Below, piece by piece: positions 10,935 to 24,544 of a stretch of DNA of 64,000 nt. The notes beneath the pieces are model-generated. The model was given only the letters and a program-made list of their open reading frames with translations. It was not told where the DNA came from and searched no databases. How positions within the stretch are numbered: the stretch's first letter is position 1; every line of letters begins with the position of its first letter. Where the stretch lies: contig NC_045132.1 of assembly GCF_007655135.1 (NCBI RefSeq), forward strand, positions 20,206,354-20,270,353, read 5' to 3'. The stretch is from Punica granatum. Lineage: Eukaryota; Streptophyta; Magnoliopsida; Myrtales; Lythraceae. Both the position numbers and the translations under genes were made by a program.

Positions 10935-11690
10935 AACTCTTGGAGCTGGAGAAAATTATTGTAACTGAGGGATTTAGCTAAACCATTCATAAGTTATACC
11001 TAATAAGGTTGGAGACGGCCAAAGTATTTCCTTTTGGCATGACAGATGGCTGCATGTCAGTGCTTCGATTGATGTTTGTGCTAGAAATTTGAGTAGCTTT
11101 GTCACTTATTGAGTGTGGCAGGACTTCAAACCCAAAAAATTAAAGATATTTTGGCACAAACTTCTTTGTTTTTCAGGTCATGTCCCGCATTTTTCCTTCA
11201 ATTTTTGGCTTGTGATGCTGGATAGAATGAGTACCAAATCAAAATTGGCAAATTGGGACGGTTTGACTATTCCTCCTAGTCGTGATTTATGTTTAGCTAA
11301 TATGGATGCAAGAGAGCATATTTTCTTTGACTGCAATTTCTCTAAAAAGATTAGGGAGCATATTTTTTCTTTTCTTGGTATTGGAATATGTGCAGGAGGA
11401 TGGACAGCAGGACTGTAGATGGCTGCTAACTTGAAATGGAGATCATTGGCTATCATCCTCGAGAAATTGCTCTAGACAACTTCTGTCTAGTATATCTAGC
11501 GAGAAAGGAACAACTGAGTATTTAAGGGAAAATTTCATCTATCCAAAATTTCATTCTAAGTTGAGTTCTTATTGTTTTACTTCTTCCTTGAAATTGACAA
11601 AGCTTGTATGGGCCTCAGCTTCCTTTTAGGATCTAGTCTCTTTTTGTCTAATTAGGGTTTCACTGAACTGATATACAGTTTTATACAATT
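10935..11690 (+). pseudogene. LINE reverse-transcriptase C-terminal fragment (zf-RVT)
   Basis: A conceptual translation resembles the region after the reverse transcriptase in plant non-LTR elements. Near 11025-11050 it reads FPFWHDRWLHVS, like the usual SFWHDNWL motif. At 11113-11418 an open frame contains PKKLKIFWHKLLC, NWDGLTIPP and AREHIFFDCNFSKKI. This fits the zinc-binding block in which C..C and H....C residues alternate, but one of the first cysteines is missing. Frame shifts and stops separate the blocks, so it is a dead fragment. It ends without a clear poly-A tail near 11690. Confidence 0.75.
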
Positions 11691-12420
11691 ATTGGAATGA
11701 TAAATAGAAACTTATCCAAAAAATCTATATTTTTATATATGTGCACAGTTCACTCTCAGCTACGCAAGTTCTATTAGCTAAAACCTTTCACGAAATCATT
11801 TGAATTAATTAAATAAAAAGATAAGAGGATTAACTGAGGAATGATGATATTAGCTATTTATAATCACCGGAATAGATTATCTTAGTAGCATAAATCGATT
11901 ATCTTAGTAGCATAGCCGTATTGCTGCAAAACATGGATTTTAGAGTTTTTTGGTTTGGATAGATAGATGTACATATATATATATGTATGTATGTGTGTGT
12001 GTGTATGTATGTATCAACTGAAAATAGCATATAGACAACTTCAAAAAGAAAACCATGTTTAATTAAAAAGGGGTAATTAGATTTTCATCAAGGTTAAACA
12101 ACCCATAGGAAATAACCAATACTTGACAAGAGTGTATATTTGAAGAATCATGAATGGAGTCATCAATTATTACTTTATAAATCCCAACACCCGCACATAA
12201 TTATATAGATTCAAATAAAAAATATCTATATGCCCATGGTGAAAAGCTCATAATATTAATAAATAATGTTATATATTCTATACTTTCAAAAAGTATCGAA
12301 ATATTGTAGTAACCTGATCTCATGAATAAATGAGTGATTTAAATAATGAGAAGAACCAATTGAACATGATTACTTATAATTTAACAAGAAAAAAATGAAC
12401 ATGATCAAGAAAATAGTGTG

Positions 12421-13380
12421 CCAAAAATAATTTGGAATATATGTCATACCATAATCTTTTACTTTTGTGTCAATTTTATTACAACCTTTAAAAATTACAC
12501 TATATAGCATATCATTTAGGGTGTAATGTTAATCATAGCACAATAATTTGCCTTTATATCAATTTTATCGAAACCTTTTAAATTTCACTATATAGCACAT
12601 CGTTTAGGGTGTAGTATCAATTATGACATGCATGATATCAAATTTTTCGTAAAAATTAAGCGAAAGACTGATGTGAGGCACTCGTGAATGATCAATGGGC
12701 CTAGACCCTCACCACATGCGAAATTACCAATATTCTGACATGCTGGGTGCCCTTTTACCTACCAAACTCCCTCACCATTAATATCTGAATCTCAATCTCG
12801 CATCTTCACACATCTCCCGCATCACTGTAGCTTCAAATTTCTCTTTAGTTCAGTGTTTTGTCCTTTCTCCCCCTCTTCACCCACGAGCTTGCCAGTCACA
12901 CTTCTCCATCATTTGTTCCCATTGAAGAAAATGAATTAAGATTTGCATTTCATTTGATAGATTTAAGCTTCCATTTTTTTCTAACAATTTTTCATCCATT
13001 GTTCACTATATGAATTGCAATAAGTTCAGTATGTGATTTTTTTTCATTCTATTGATGGTGTGGTTGTTTTTCAGAAAGAGTAATTCCGTATGTGAAGATG
13101 CGGGAATGAGATTCAAGTATTGATGGTGAATGAGACAGGTGGGTAAAAGGACACCGGGCAGGTCGGAATATTCCGCATGTGGCAAGAGTCTGAGCCCATT
13201 ATTCATCCACATGTGCCACACATCAGCTTTTCGTTTAATTTTCACAGAAAATTTAACGTTAGGCTATAAATGAAACTACACCCTAAAAATTGTGCTATAT
13301 AGTATAATTTTAAAAGGTTATGATAAAATTAATACAAAAGTAAAATGTTGTGCGATGACATATATTTTTCTCAAAATATT
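12421..13380. mobile_element. Fold-back element 2, long inverted repeat of about 0.95 kb
   Basis: The left arm (12421 to about 12850) and right arm (about 13085-13380) are inverted copies. Both carry ATATATGTCAT, TTTTACTTTTGT, ACTATATAGCA, TTTAGGGTGTA, a CCACATGCG-type motif, GGTGTCC/GGTGCCC and GATGCGGGAATGAGATT. The left arm repeats its outer 100 bp once in tandem (12460-12530 and 12545-12630), while the right arm has it once. There is no coding capacity. It is probably a non-autonomous DNA transposon. Confidence 0.75.
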
Positions 13381-13389
13381 TTGAGTCCT

Positions 13390-14714
13390 TAACTAGAACA
13401 AGTCCCCAAATTTAGAAGTCCAATATATTTTCCAATGAAACAATCACGGATTTTTTAACCTATTAGCTAAAAATAATCCCATTCATGTATTGACTTGATC
13501 ATACTCAGGAGGTGTATTCAATGAATTATAAACCCCTAAACTGCAAGTAAAGTCCGCCAACGAAAATGCAATTCACCGTTACACCACATCCACATGGTTA
13601 AAAGTATAATATTAAAAAATGCTACCTAAGGTAGCATCTGCTGATTTCATATAATTAACGGCATTAGTATGTGTATTACAAGATTATGGTCTCTATAAGC
13701 ATATTGTTGGCTTTATATATATAGAGTATTTGTTTTTTATTGTGATCATAGTTTTACTTATGTGGCTGCTTTTTTCGTATATTTTTATCTGTATTCATTT
13801 TTAAGTTACATGAGTTGATTTGTTAAAAAAGATGAAAAATAACTGCGCAAGGTGCAATGATCAACTAGTTATAATTTAATATTGGCAGGAGCACGATGAT
13901 GAAACTAAGAAATCTATTATCATCAAAGAAAATGAAGGAATTTAATGCTTAAATTCAAGATAAGATGAGAACAAAGTATGGTGCAGTGGCATACATGTTC
14001 AGCTATAATTAAAAATTTCAGGTTCTTTTAAAAATATATTTATCACTTTTCGTCATATATTATTAAGTTTAGTAACTTGGCCGAAGCCGGTTTGGGTCAT
14101 CAACTCTTCACTCTCAGTTTTAGCCGATTTTCTATAGTATATTGGTAGGACTCCAACTCAAGACTTCATTAAGAAATTATCTCAAACTCATACTGGTTAA
14201 GGGCAAGATCATCTTTTAGCAGACAAATATTGAGCCTTTCTTTTTCATCACCAAAGAAGGGAAGAAGGGGATTGGAACAAGCAGCGCATCTCCTTTGGAT
14301 TGTGACTTTTGTAAGGGTCTATCCTGCAACTCTCTACTTTTAACAATGGATACCTAACCCATATGGCTAGAACTATGAACATTGTAGTTCCACCAAGGAC
14401 ATGAAGACCGCAACTGCTAACTGTCCCGTTCATGACGTAACCAAGCTTTTCGATCATGCAAGCGCTTTTGACTTATATATGTTCCAATTAACTCGCACTG
14501 TTGAGGGTTAGGGAACCACGGGGTACTACCTCAGAGGTTGATCCTTGTAGTATTGATGCATCGCCAAACCTGCATGTCTCTTAAATGAAGCCGCTGAAGT
14601 CGATCCACAAGATTCCATTCACCAGTATTCAACTCTACACATTAAGTGTGTCTTTCTTTCAATGAGACTATGAAGAATGTTCTTAGCCTCTTGATAGAGA
14701 ATAATCCTTCGCGT
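13390..14714. other. Gene-free stretch
   Basis: AT-rich, no supported gene. The part at 14080-14200 (GGTAGGACTCCAACTCAAGA and after) looks like a weak minus-strand member of SINE-like family A. Confidence 0.35.
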
Positions 14715-14818
14715 ATTTGGTATAATAGCGAAGCGTTTTCAATGAGTTTCAAACTTCGGCACTACTATTTGGCATAATAGCGAAGCGTTTTCAATGAGTT
14801 TCAAACTTCGGCACTACT
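14715..14818. repeat. 52-bp perfect-looking tandem repeat, two copies
   Basis: Two adjacent units begin ATTTGGTATAATAGCG and ATTTGGCATAATAGCG. They differ at that one base near the start and at the last base. Each holds CGAAG...CTTCG, which could pair as a short stem with a loop of about 20 nt. The near identity implies a recent duplication. Confidence 0.85.
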
Positions 14819-14819
14819 G

Positions 14820-17800
14820 ATAAGATCTCATTGATAGTTTAATTTGCAAAATATGCTGCACCACATCTCGTGATATACGAAGGGCATGTTTGGTTTGGAG
14901 GAATTTGCATCAAGGGCTAGACCAAAAGGACAAAATAGTCCCTTTCCTTCTTCTTCCCAACTATCATCCATTACTTGTTTATATTTGTTTTTGCCTGTTA
15001 GCTGGGTCAAATATATATTCGACCCACCCAGCAGAGACAAATAATTTTCAGAATGGAAGAGGACAGTTACAATTAAATAGTATGAAACGAAAGGACCAGA
15101 AATTTTAAGATAAGACTACTACGTGCGTCTGTACGCATAGTAGATGTTTGGATGAATCTTTGGAATTAGACGCACGGGTACCATAAACTGTATGTACTTT
15201 GATTGGCGATGGAACTTCAAAATTTTCAAGAAGTTAATCAATAAAGTGTCTGTAGGCCGGTCGTATATGAGACTGAAGGCCTACTGCAAACGACGAGGCC
15301 TGGCATTGACATGACGATCAGTCTCAACATGCTTCTCAATTTGGTATATAATTGCACGAGTGATGGTTCTCAAGAGGAGCTAAATATGCGAGATATGGTT
15401 AGGTGACTGAATTGAAAGACTCTACTAGATAATTTGAGAAGCACGAGATCGCAACCATGTCGTATATATATTTCAAATTCGTAGCCCCTCTCCTCAGCAA
15501 ATCCAATTTGGTCCATAATTACACAGAACACAAGATATCTTTATTCTTCGGTTACATGCTTTTTTTTTTTGGGTTGTACAAGATCTCTTATTAAAAGTTC
15601 CTTATAATTTCACCATATGGCCGCGGTCGATCATATAAATTGTGATCCTCTGGATATAATATAGCTGACAACGAATTAAAACGATCATGAACAACTTCTT
15701 ACGGCAAGCTAAAGCTCCATTCAATTGCATTGAAGTACAACTCTAGCTGCATACAATTGTACGTCGTGGAAATTATATATTCTACAAATATATAAATACA
15801 GTTGTGAGTTTTTCGATTATAAGGTCACGTTTCAGAATGGAATGAGTTCAACAAAGAGAAACGTATGTAATTATATTGAAAGAATATTTTTTTCATTTTT
15901 GTATTCAACTTGAACATATAAAAGAATGTAATTAAAAATATAAATTTACTAACCAAGATATCATATATATATATATATAGGAATTTAAAAGAAAATATAT
16001 GATACTTGCATGAAAATTAGTTGAATGATTACATGAGCATTACTTATTATGTTGTATGAAGGAATGATCATTCCATCGATGGAGTTGGTGAAAAAAGACT
16101 ATCAAAGTGGAATGTTGTGTATAATTCATTAAATTCCTTTCCATTCCAGTGTATTGAACATAACTTAAGGGAAGCTCATAATTCAACTGACAACTTCTTG
16201 GTTTCGAGTCGAAGTGAGTGAACTGTATTGGATGTGATAATTAAGGAGAACTACAAATTATCATGAGATAATTTCTCCAAACCATCGTTCCAAATATAGC
16301 ATATTGTACTTTCCAACAAATAAAGTAAGTACTTTCTTACTTACCCGAAAAAAAAGTATAAGTACTTTTTGGCAATTTAAGAACATCATCTCCTCAATTT
16401 TCTTTTTCGGTAGATATCATCTCCTCAATTTAAGAACAAAGATAGCGAATTTGATTTTCACAAGTGGAATTCTTCATATTCTTAAATAATATCTCATTTT
16501 TTAATTTTTAGTAGAAAAATTATAAGAGACATTACTCTCTCAATTTCGGAAGATCAAGCATTGAAAGTCATCATCTATCTCAATAAATGTACTTTTGAGA
16601 CTCAAATTTATATTTTTTTCCTTATGAGATAGAACTACTTACCATTCAATCAATACTTTATTGTTTCCTCCTTTATCTATGTCTTTTTAGGACCATGAGT
16701 TTTGTTTGCCACCAAACATATTAATAAAGTACTATATATATTGATCCCACAATTATTGTTATTATATTATTATTGTACGTGCTCTAGGTAGCACTCCTTT
16801 TCGAAGTCCTGTCCAAAACGAATGGAAGTGACTTGATAGGTTTCACTAGGGCACATGCATATCCTTATTTCGTGGCAAACCTACGGCTGGATTCTATCAT
16901 TATTCTCAATTTTTGTTGCAGCCAAGATTTTCCTTGGACTTTTTCCAGCTCTTCACGCAGACTCATACGAGTCGTCGGGGACTCGATCTCGATCCTTCAA
17001 GTAGGAGCACGTCCTTATCTTCCCTTTTAATTAGCATCACGCGATTCAATTTCCTACGGTCCACGGCTCCACAACCACCAATAATACTTTTCAACAGTGC
17101 TCATCCCTCCAAAGGTCAATGAGCCAAAATGATGAGTGTTTAACCCATGGATAATATCGGGGCACATATCCTATAGTCAAGTCATGAAACTGTATGACAT
17201 GACGTATTAAACCACGCATGTTATAAACTACATACGATATATGTACCATATTTCCAACTAAAACGTTAAAGTGGCTGCCGAGTAATTCAGCGTCTTCGCT
17301 GCTATTTCATTTCGATTAGGGCCCGAAGAGCTTCAAAGTCACTCGTGCACTTATCCTGTGAACGGTGATTAAATAATTGGATTTAGGTGTCGGAAACTTT
17401 TCAAAGTTTTATCTATTTTCAACTTATATATATGCTAGCTATCGCTTTTGTGTTGAGTTTTACAATCATAATTAGCCTATATGTGGTTCGAACGACAAAG
17501 CTATTTTTCTTTCGGTTACAATGAAGGCACATAAGTCCAGTACAAGTTATTTACTCATATAGATATACCTAAATACAAATATACAGAATATATAAGATAT
17601 ACAATATAATTGAAATATAATTCGTGATGAATGTAATATATGTGGCGCATGCAGTTGGACCAACCCTCTTCCCAACCACCCCAGCGTGCATGATCTCACC
17701 TGCATTCAAATTCCATATCAAATTCACATACTTTTGAAAAACTTTTAGCCAATCTTTTAGAATTTCATTTCTATCAACATTATATAATTGGTTTGAATTT

Positions 17801-18580
17801 TCTTATCTAAATCCACCGTTCACGTAGTGCATAATATAATAACTTAGAGCCAGGGAGCCCAATCGGGGACAGAGACGAACCCTATCCATACGATCTAACT
17901 TCTTTCGCTTCTTCATCCTTTTGGCTACAAAGAATAATCTCCTAACAATTAAAGCGCGAAACCATTAGGAACACGGTCAAATTGATGCAAGTTACTGTCA
18001 CCCATGCAGTTGGGACATGAGTTTTCTCGACGACACATATGGCACGTACAATTTGAACTGCCAATATAATCAGTGAGAAACTCGACAAGACTATCTCTAA
18101 ATAATTTAGAGCTTCATTAAAAAAAGATAATAAAAGAATCAAAAAGAAATGTGGATGCCAAGCGGAAAATGAAACTTACTAGCTTTATGTTGGCGGGCCG
18201 GTTGAGGCATGAGTTTTCTCGATGATACATATACTGCATGCCAAAGCTCGAACTAGCTTCTACCAAAACAAAACAAAAAAAAAAAGGTCGAACTATCTAC
18301 CAATATAATTGAGAAAAAAATTCGACATTTATATATTCCTTTTTATTTTATCCTTTCATACTACAAGTGATGAAGTTCGGGCCTGCAATCTTTCTTTTCT
18401 TTTCCCCCATTTTCAAGCTCCTACAGTGATACTCAGTTAAAACCATTAATTATTAACTGTACAAACCATAAATATTTTTTTTTGGAAGATAAATCGAAGC
18501 TTAAGCCCAGAACAAAATAAGCAAACTAAGAAATACAAACCACGTCATTTTTTTTTATCGCAAGAGAGGTTCATAAATCT
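14820..18580. other. Gene-free AT-rich stretch
   Basis: No recognisable gene, RNA or intact element. The segment 15830-16170 has weak inverted ends containing GGAATGGAATG-like motifs and may be an old TIR element. Frames near 16833-17122 are open in two phases but show no family. Confidence 0.35.
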
Positions 18581-18589
18581 AATGAAATT

Positions 18590-18690
18590 GAAATCATTAT
18601 AATTAATAAAAAGGCACAGATAAACCCAACATAAGAATCAAATCTGAAATCTCTTACTAGACGAGTGCGTACTCCAGTATGCTACACCCT
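18590..18690 (-). repeat. Possible SINE-like repeat
   Basis: The minus strand reads GAGGGTGTAGCATACTGGAG, then AGTAAGAGATTTCAGATTTG. The second part resembles the B-box region of family B. Weak and short. Confidence 0.3.
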
Positions 18691-19610
18691 CTTTACAAAC
18701 CATATCATTTTAAAGACGTAGCAATATCATAGTAAACATTTTTCTGTAATTAGCAACATACTGTCTAAATATGATTGAAAATATCTTATTGCATGAGTAA
18801 TCAATAGAACAGCTCTATAGTACTTGTTTGTTAGTTGGGCAAACTCATAGGATGTTATGGTCCTCGGGTTTAACTCCGAGGCATCTAAATACCATTACCA
18901 GTAGGAGAAGGAGATCCGAAGCCGGACAACCTAAATTGTGATATGTTTTTCCACTCAATGGAACAGAGAATTGAAATACGTACTACGATATGATCCCAAG
19001 GACATCCATTCCGTCTTTGATGATTGATCTGTTTGATCCGTCAAATTCATTATAGTTTCCGAACATTGATCCGAAGAACTACATTGTATTACGGTGGTTC
19101 TGTCATGAAATTAAATATGCAGTATATGGAAACAAATCTACGACTGATTCTCATCCTCCTCTATTGGCCATGCGGCCTGACCTTTATTTATTTATTTATT
19201 TATTTATTTCTTGAATGTTTATCCTCTTATACTGATCAAAGGCTTTCGTGAGACAATAAAACCCAGGTCGTTGGAGCGTCTGCGGCCGCCGGTGTCAATT
19301 TCAAAGTCAATAAAGGTATCGAGTAATAGACTTCGAAGAAAAAAAAGTATTAATTAATAAACAACTGATAATATTGTTTGCTGACAAGACTTGAAACTGT
19401 GCGAACGAACATCCCCATTTTAATTAATCTCCCAAACGCTTTCAGAATTATATCAGTTTATGTGTGAGAGGTAATATTAACTATTAAGTAACTAATAGTA
19501 AACAGTTGAGTTTGTAATTATCTCAAAATTTTGCAATAGGCACTTTGCAACTCTGTCAAGGTGACTTTTCTGTTCCAAGGGAGTGGCACATTATTACATA
19601 ATAACGAAAT

Positions 19611-19700
19611 AGAGATCCTAATAACTAATAAAGGGCACCGGTTGTCCCATCAAGTATCGAACCTAAAATCTCTTGATTACCAAGCCATTGTGACTTTAAT
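19611..19700 (-). repeat. SINE-like repeat, family B fragment
   Basis: On the minus strand: CTTGGTAATCAAGAGATTTT, AGGTTCGATACTTGATGGGA, and GGTGCCC. These follow the order of the B-box half of the copies at 3866 and 43484. No 3' tail was recognised. Confidence 0.45.
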
Positions 19701-19829
19701 TGAAGAAATTATTTTCCTTTCAACTTTATTCGTTAATATGTTTGTTAACAATATTATATTGTAAGAAGCAATGCATATTTTTTTTGTATATGCTATGATA
19801 TTCGAAAGTCCAATAAATTGCAAGTAATC

Positions 19830-19960
19830 CAATTCGACCCAAGTCGGTCTACTAGGAGGTAGAACTCTTTAATCATGGATTTTTCTCAATTCATAAAGAC
19901 TCAAATTTAAAATCTTATTTAAGAGGAATAAGAACTAAATTGTTTGAATTAATACATGTT
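19830..19960 (-). repeat. SINE-like repeat, family A, degraded
   Basis: Matches the family A copies at 1215-1405 and 25340-25512 in the order GGTAGAACTCTT, GATTTTTCTCAATTCAT, AAATCTTATTTAAGAGGAAT. Both Pol III boxes have decayed. Confidence 0.4.
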
Positions 19961-19964
19961 GTTC

Positions 19965-21467
19965 ATCTATTTTGTTTTTTATTAAGTGGATGCATATATG
20001 GCAAAATCTTAAATTCATAAGTGGCGATAATATAGTGAAGAATGACAATTCATAAAACAAATTCTAATAATAAAATAAAATTATATTGCACATAATTCTA
20101 TGCTTAACATCTATTTGTTCATTTACTACATTATCTTAATTCTACACCTTCTCGCAATCACTCAGCGATATAACTTCTAAATTTTCCTATTAATAAGACA
20201 GCAACATCTTCTGTGTAAACATGTGATTTGGTCATTAATTAGGGAAAGGGTAAACAGCGATTGACAAGTGATAGGAACAGTGAACATATTTTATTATTTT
20301 TTCCTCATTTATGTTGTTTCTTCTACTCTTCTGGCTGATTAAAAAACAAACATGAGATGAGAAATCACTACCTAGTATATCCCTAACAAACCACATTCAG
20401 AATGAAATCACAGCCTAGTATCTACATGAGATATCTTAATAATTATTTTCACATAATTGTGGTATGATCATTTGCTATTTTTTATTCAACTTTATTTTAA
20501 CAAGAGGCAGTAATGTATTTTTTTCATTAATTAAATTTTTTTTAAGTAGGACCACGGGATATTCATTCACTATTTGGGTAAAGCATAGGTGGCAATAACC
20601 CCGGTAAATTTGAGCGGAACCACACTTCTAACTATATCAATATTTGAATCAGCGACTAGGTTAGAGATTTCCAATCTATGAATGAAAATGCATAACTCGG
20701 ACGCTTTTCTCGATGCATATAATTATTATTTTTTAGACCATGAAGAAGAAAAACTTAGCTGAAAATTAAATTTCTAATGTTGATTTTTTTTTTCCTTGGA
20801 TGAGTGCATGTTTTAATTTTTTTACGTATTATCTGTACATCTTTTTTTCCACTTTTGTCCATCTCAATGCTTAGGGGAGGGCCCAGGCCCAACAAGCTCG
20901 GCCTGCAATTGTTGTCAACAAATTTACATGTGGGGCCCATATCTAAGCAAATTGGGCTTCATATATCTTCAAGGGTGGCCCATACCTGCAGATGCACAGA
21001 ATGCAGAAAAGTGTATTGCAACGACTTTAGAACGAAAAAGGAAAGGACGAATACTTCGTTCTATTGATAGGAAGACTGTCAGCAGAAGCAATAGTTTACG
21101 TGAATATAAATATTAATTTTTCAATTTTTCAATTACTAAGCTGAATATGATTCGTCAACCGAGCGTGACAGCAGGGACTTCCGATTCCGAATTGGCGGGG
21201 TTGACGTCAAGAAACCTGCTTAACTCATCACTTCCCGGATGTTGATGTCGTGATCTTTTCATTCTGCCTAACACTTGGTTGAGCCCTTTCTCCATAATTC
21301 CATTCGCTTTGTAAGTCATTCATAAATTGGGCTTGGGCCTCGTGCATGACCCACCTTGATCTGCACAGTTCTTACAAGTGAATCTCATGTGTCAGATCTA
21401 ACGAGCACAGGAGATGCGTCATGTTTTTGGGATGAAAGCGTCATGTTGAACTCGTACATCTCATATG

Positions 21468-21470
<3 letters not shown>
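19965..21470. other. Gene-free stretch
   Basis: No supported gene. Around 20870-20995 there are several GGCCCA/GGGCCC motifs (site II-like elements found in plant promoters), but no downstream coding exon could be recognised. Confidence 0.3.
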
Positions 21471-21495
<25 letters not shown>

Positions 21496-21498
<3 letters not shown>

Positions 21499-24400
21499 GT
21501 TGAATGGCTCGTGCGATGCACAGAGTTTATTTTTTAGTATTAAATCTGACAATATTTTTAAAGCTATATCTTAACATAATCATTTAGGTCTTTCATATTT
21601 TTATTTTTTCATTATTCTATTAATTTTTGTATGTATAAAACATAAATTATTTGAAAATAATTATAAGAATATCTAATATTTCAATCCCAATAAAAATGTT
21701 ATTCTATTTTTACAATATTATGCGGTAGTAATTTTTTAAGTAAGTCGGCTCACAAACTTTTGACCTTTTATTTAGTGAAGTGTTGTATTTGGATAAACAA
21801 AATAAACTTGATATGAGTTATAAACTTTGAAGATTATTAATTATTACTATTTAAATCACCAATACTAATTATAATATTCTATTCTATTTTCATTCTAGTT
21901 ATAATATCTATATAACTTCTAAGTATAATAATTCTTTATTATATATTTTGAAACAGTATAATAATTAGTTATATATTATATATGTTTATCCATATATTCA
22001 AAATAATTTCCAATTTCATCGACTCTATTAATTCACACCATTAAATGCATCAAATTTGCTCAAATTTGGTGGTGTTTGATGATGTTTATTTTGCTTAGAT
22101 TTGAAATTTTGTTATAGTATCATCAAAATTAACGAATATAATCGTATTTTATGAATTCAAATAATGAATGAAATATATCTTTGTGCGAAAAATATAATTA
22201 ATTCATTTAGCAAGTGATTTATTTTATAAATATTTTTATTTTCAATTTGTATCAAATATATTTTTATGAGTAAGCTGTATCTTTTTATAAATCTCATATT
22301 AATGATTTTTTAAGTTGTATAAAAATATGAAAATAGATTTTTTTTTCATTTTTAATCAGAAAACCAAAATATTAAAACATAGTACACAGTACTTCTTCAT
22401 TAGTATATTATTGATGTTATATATATATATATATATATACATATTCTTAATTGCTGCAATTGTAATATAAGAGCAAGAAGCTTATTTATGAAATTTATCT
22501 AAAATATCTTTTAGTTATTATCATGGTAGAAAAGTTATATGATTTTTTATTTGAAGCATTTTCTTGAAAATAAAAATAAAATTGATCAAAAAATTTTAAA
22601 AAAAATTAACTAGTTGCACTAAATATTCAATGCGTAATAAATGTATCAATTCTCTTTTATTATATGTACATATAGATTTGCGGCAAACATATTAAATACA
22701 GTTATAGTACTTTTTTTAACTCTGAATATTATTTAGATATAAAAAGTGTATGGTATTTTGGTAGCATAAAAAGTTGAATAGATAAAAATACATATATTAT
22801 AAATTCATATTATAACACAATATTTCTTTGCTAACAATGACAAAAATTAATTAATTAAAATTTTTAATTGTTTTACTATTTAATGCATTAATGCAAGAAT
22901 TTTACTTTCTTTTGTTCCTATAAATAATATTTTAACCATAAATCTTATTTAGACATTTACATTTATAACTCTATATAGTATTGACAATTTATTTTCTAAC
23001 CTAATTTATTGCATGTGATACAACTTTATATACATACTAGTCTTCTATCACGTGCATTACACGGGTTCTTTATCGTATACCTCTTAATATTTTTTATGAG
23101 AACTATTCACATTTTAACAATAATTTTTCTTAGGATTAATTACCTAAAAAGCACGACATCTAAAAAATAGCATAGAAATGCGCGACCTTTGTATTTTTTC
23201 TTAAATGTAGCACAACCATTGGAGAGTATCATAGAAAGGCACGACCTTTGTACATTTTTCTAAATATAGCATGACATTAAAAAAAATAGCACAGAAAGAC
23301 ACGACTTTCAAGTTTAGTTGCATTTCTAGCATGTTAAAAAAGAAGATCATGCCTAAAAGCCGTATCTTTCTGTGCTATTTTTTAATGATTGTGCTATATT
23401 TAGGAAAAAAATATAAAAGTCGTGTCTTTTTAGGCTACTTTCCAAAGTTCATATTATGTTCATGAAAAAAATACAAAGGTCGTGCTATATTTAGAAAAAA
23501 GTGCAAATGTCATTTTTTTAAGTAATTAACTCTTTTTCTTATTAGTAAAAATAAATGATTAATCTGAAACTCAAAACAATAATCTTCAATAATATTAAAC
23601 TAAATATAAATGATTAAATAAAAGTTTTGTAACTAATTTTCTTATATAATATGAATTATATATCGATTAATCATCAATATATTGATTTATCACGAATATT
23701 TGGTTCAAATTTTTACTAAGTCACAAATTTATATTTGCTCTAAACAAATATTATTTTGTGTGATTCTAATTTCCAAATGTTAGTTTTTATTTTTGATGAA
23801 TCATAAGCTTCTAGAATTTGTGATAAATTTTAATTTTCAAATAACCTTAATTCCATTAAATTAGTGGCTTGTGATAATCTTTATCCTTTTTGAAAACTAT
23901 ATAAATAAAAATTATTTGTTTCTTTTAGTCATAAAGCGACATGATTTATATGGATTTTTAAATAAACAATTGCTTTCAAGTCATTTAATTAATTTATTTA
24001 TTAAATATCCCGTTGATAATTTGAACAATTTAAATTTAAATTTAAATTTTTGTAATTATGAAATTATGCCTCTGTCATTTATATAGGCCAACCTCTAATT
24101 AGAATATATGTATATATAATCTACATATTATATTCTATTTAGAAACCAATTTTTACGTTTATTATTACTTCTTATAAGATAATTTTCTAAATTATATTAG
24201 TCCGAGAAACTTTCTCATATGTATTTTACTATATATAGATAAATGGAAATATGAATACTATAATTAAGATATATTTTATAATTTTATAATTAATCTCAAA
24301 TTATATCATATCTTGGACTTAATTAAAAACAAATAAGTATAGTGGCTAAAGCAATGGAAACATATAGTTTATTGTATTTATATTTCAAATTTAATAAGAA

Positions 24401-24540
24401 TAAGAAAATTTTATGAATAATAATTGATAAATAAAGCAAATTGATATTTCTATCCCTATTAAATATAGGTCTATTAATTACTTATATACGTTAATTTTAC
24501 TATATTATATATATATATATGAATATGGATATGGATATAT
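21496..24540. other. Very AT-rich repeat-derived block
   Basis: About 3 kb of extremely AT-rich sequence without genes. It contains two hairpin motifs resembling Helitron 3' ends on the minus strand: GTGCGATGCAC near 21515 and CACGTGCATTACACGGG near 23050, each a few bases from a CTAG/CTGG-type end. It also holds a fold-back element at 23127-23537. A nest of non-autonomous elements is likely. Confidence 0.4.
23127..23537. mobile_element. Fold-back element 3 (MITE-like)
   Basis: The ends are inverted: GGATTAATTACCTAAAAAG at the left and its near-complement ending AAGTAATTAACTC at the right. Inside, short modules such as GGCACGACCTTTGTA, AATATAGCA and GCACAGAAAGACACGACTTT are repeated along each arm and inverted between arms. 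The arms meet near 23330. There is no coding capacity. Confidence 0.7.
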
Positions 24541-24544
24541 AGAT

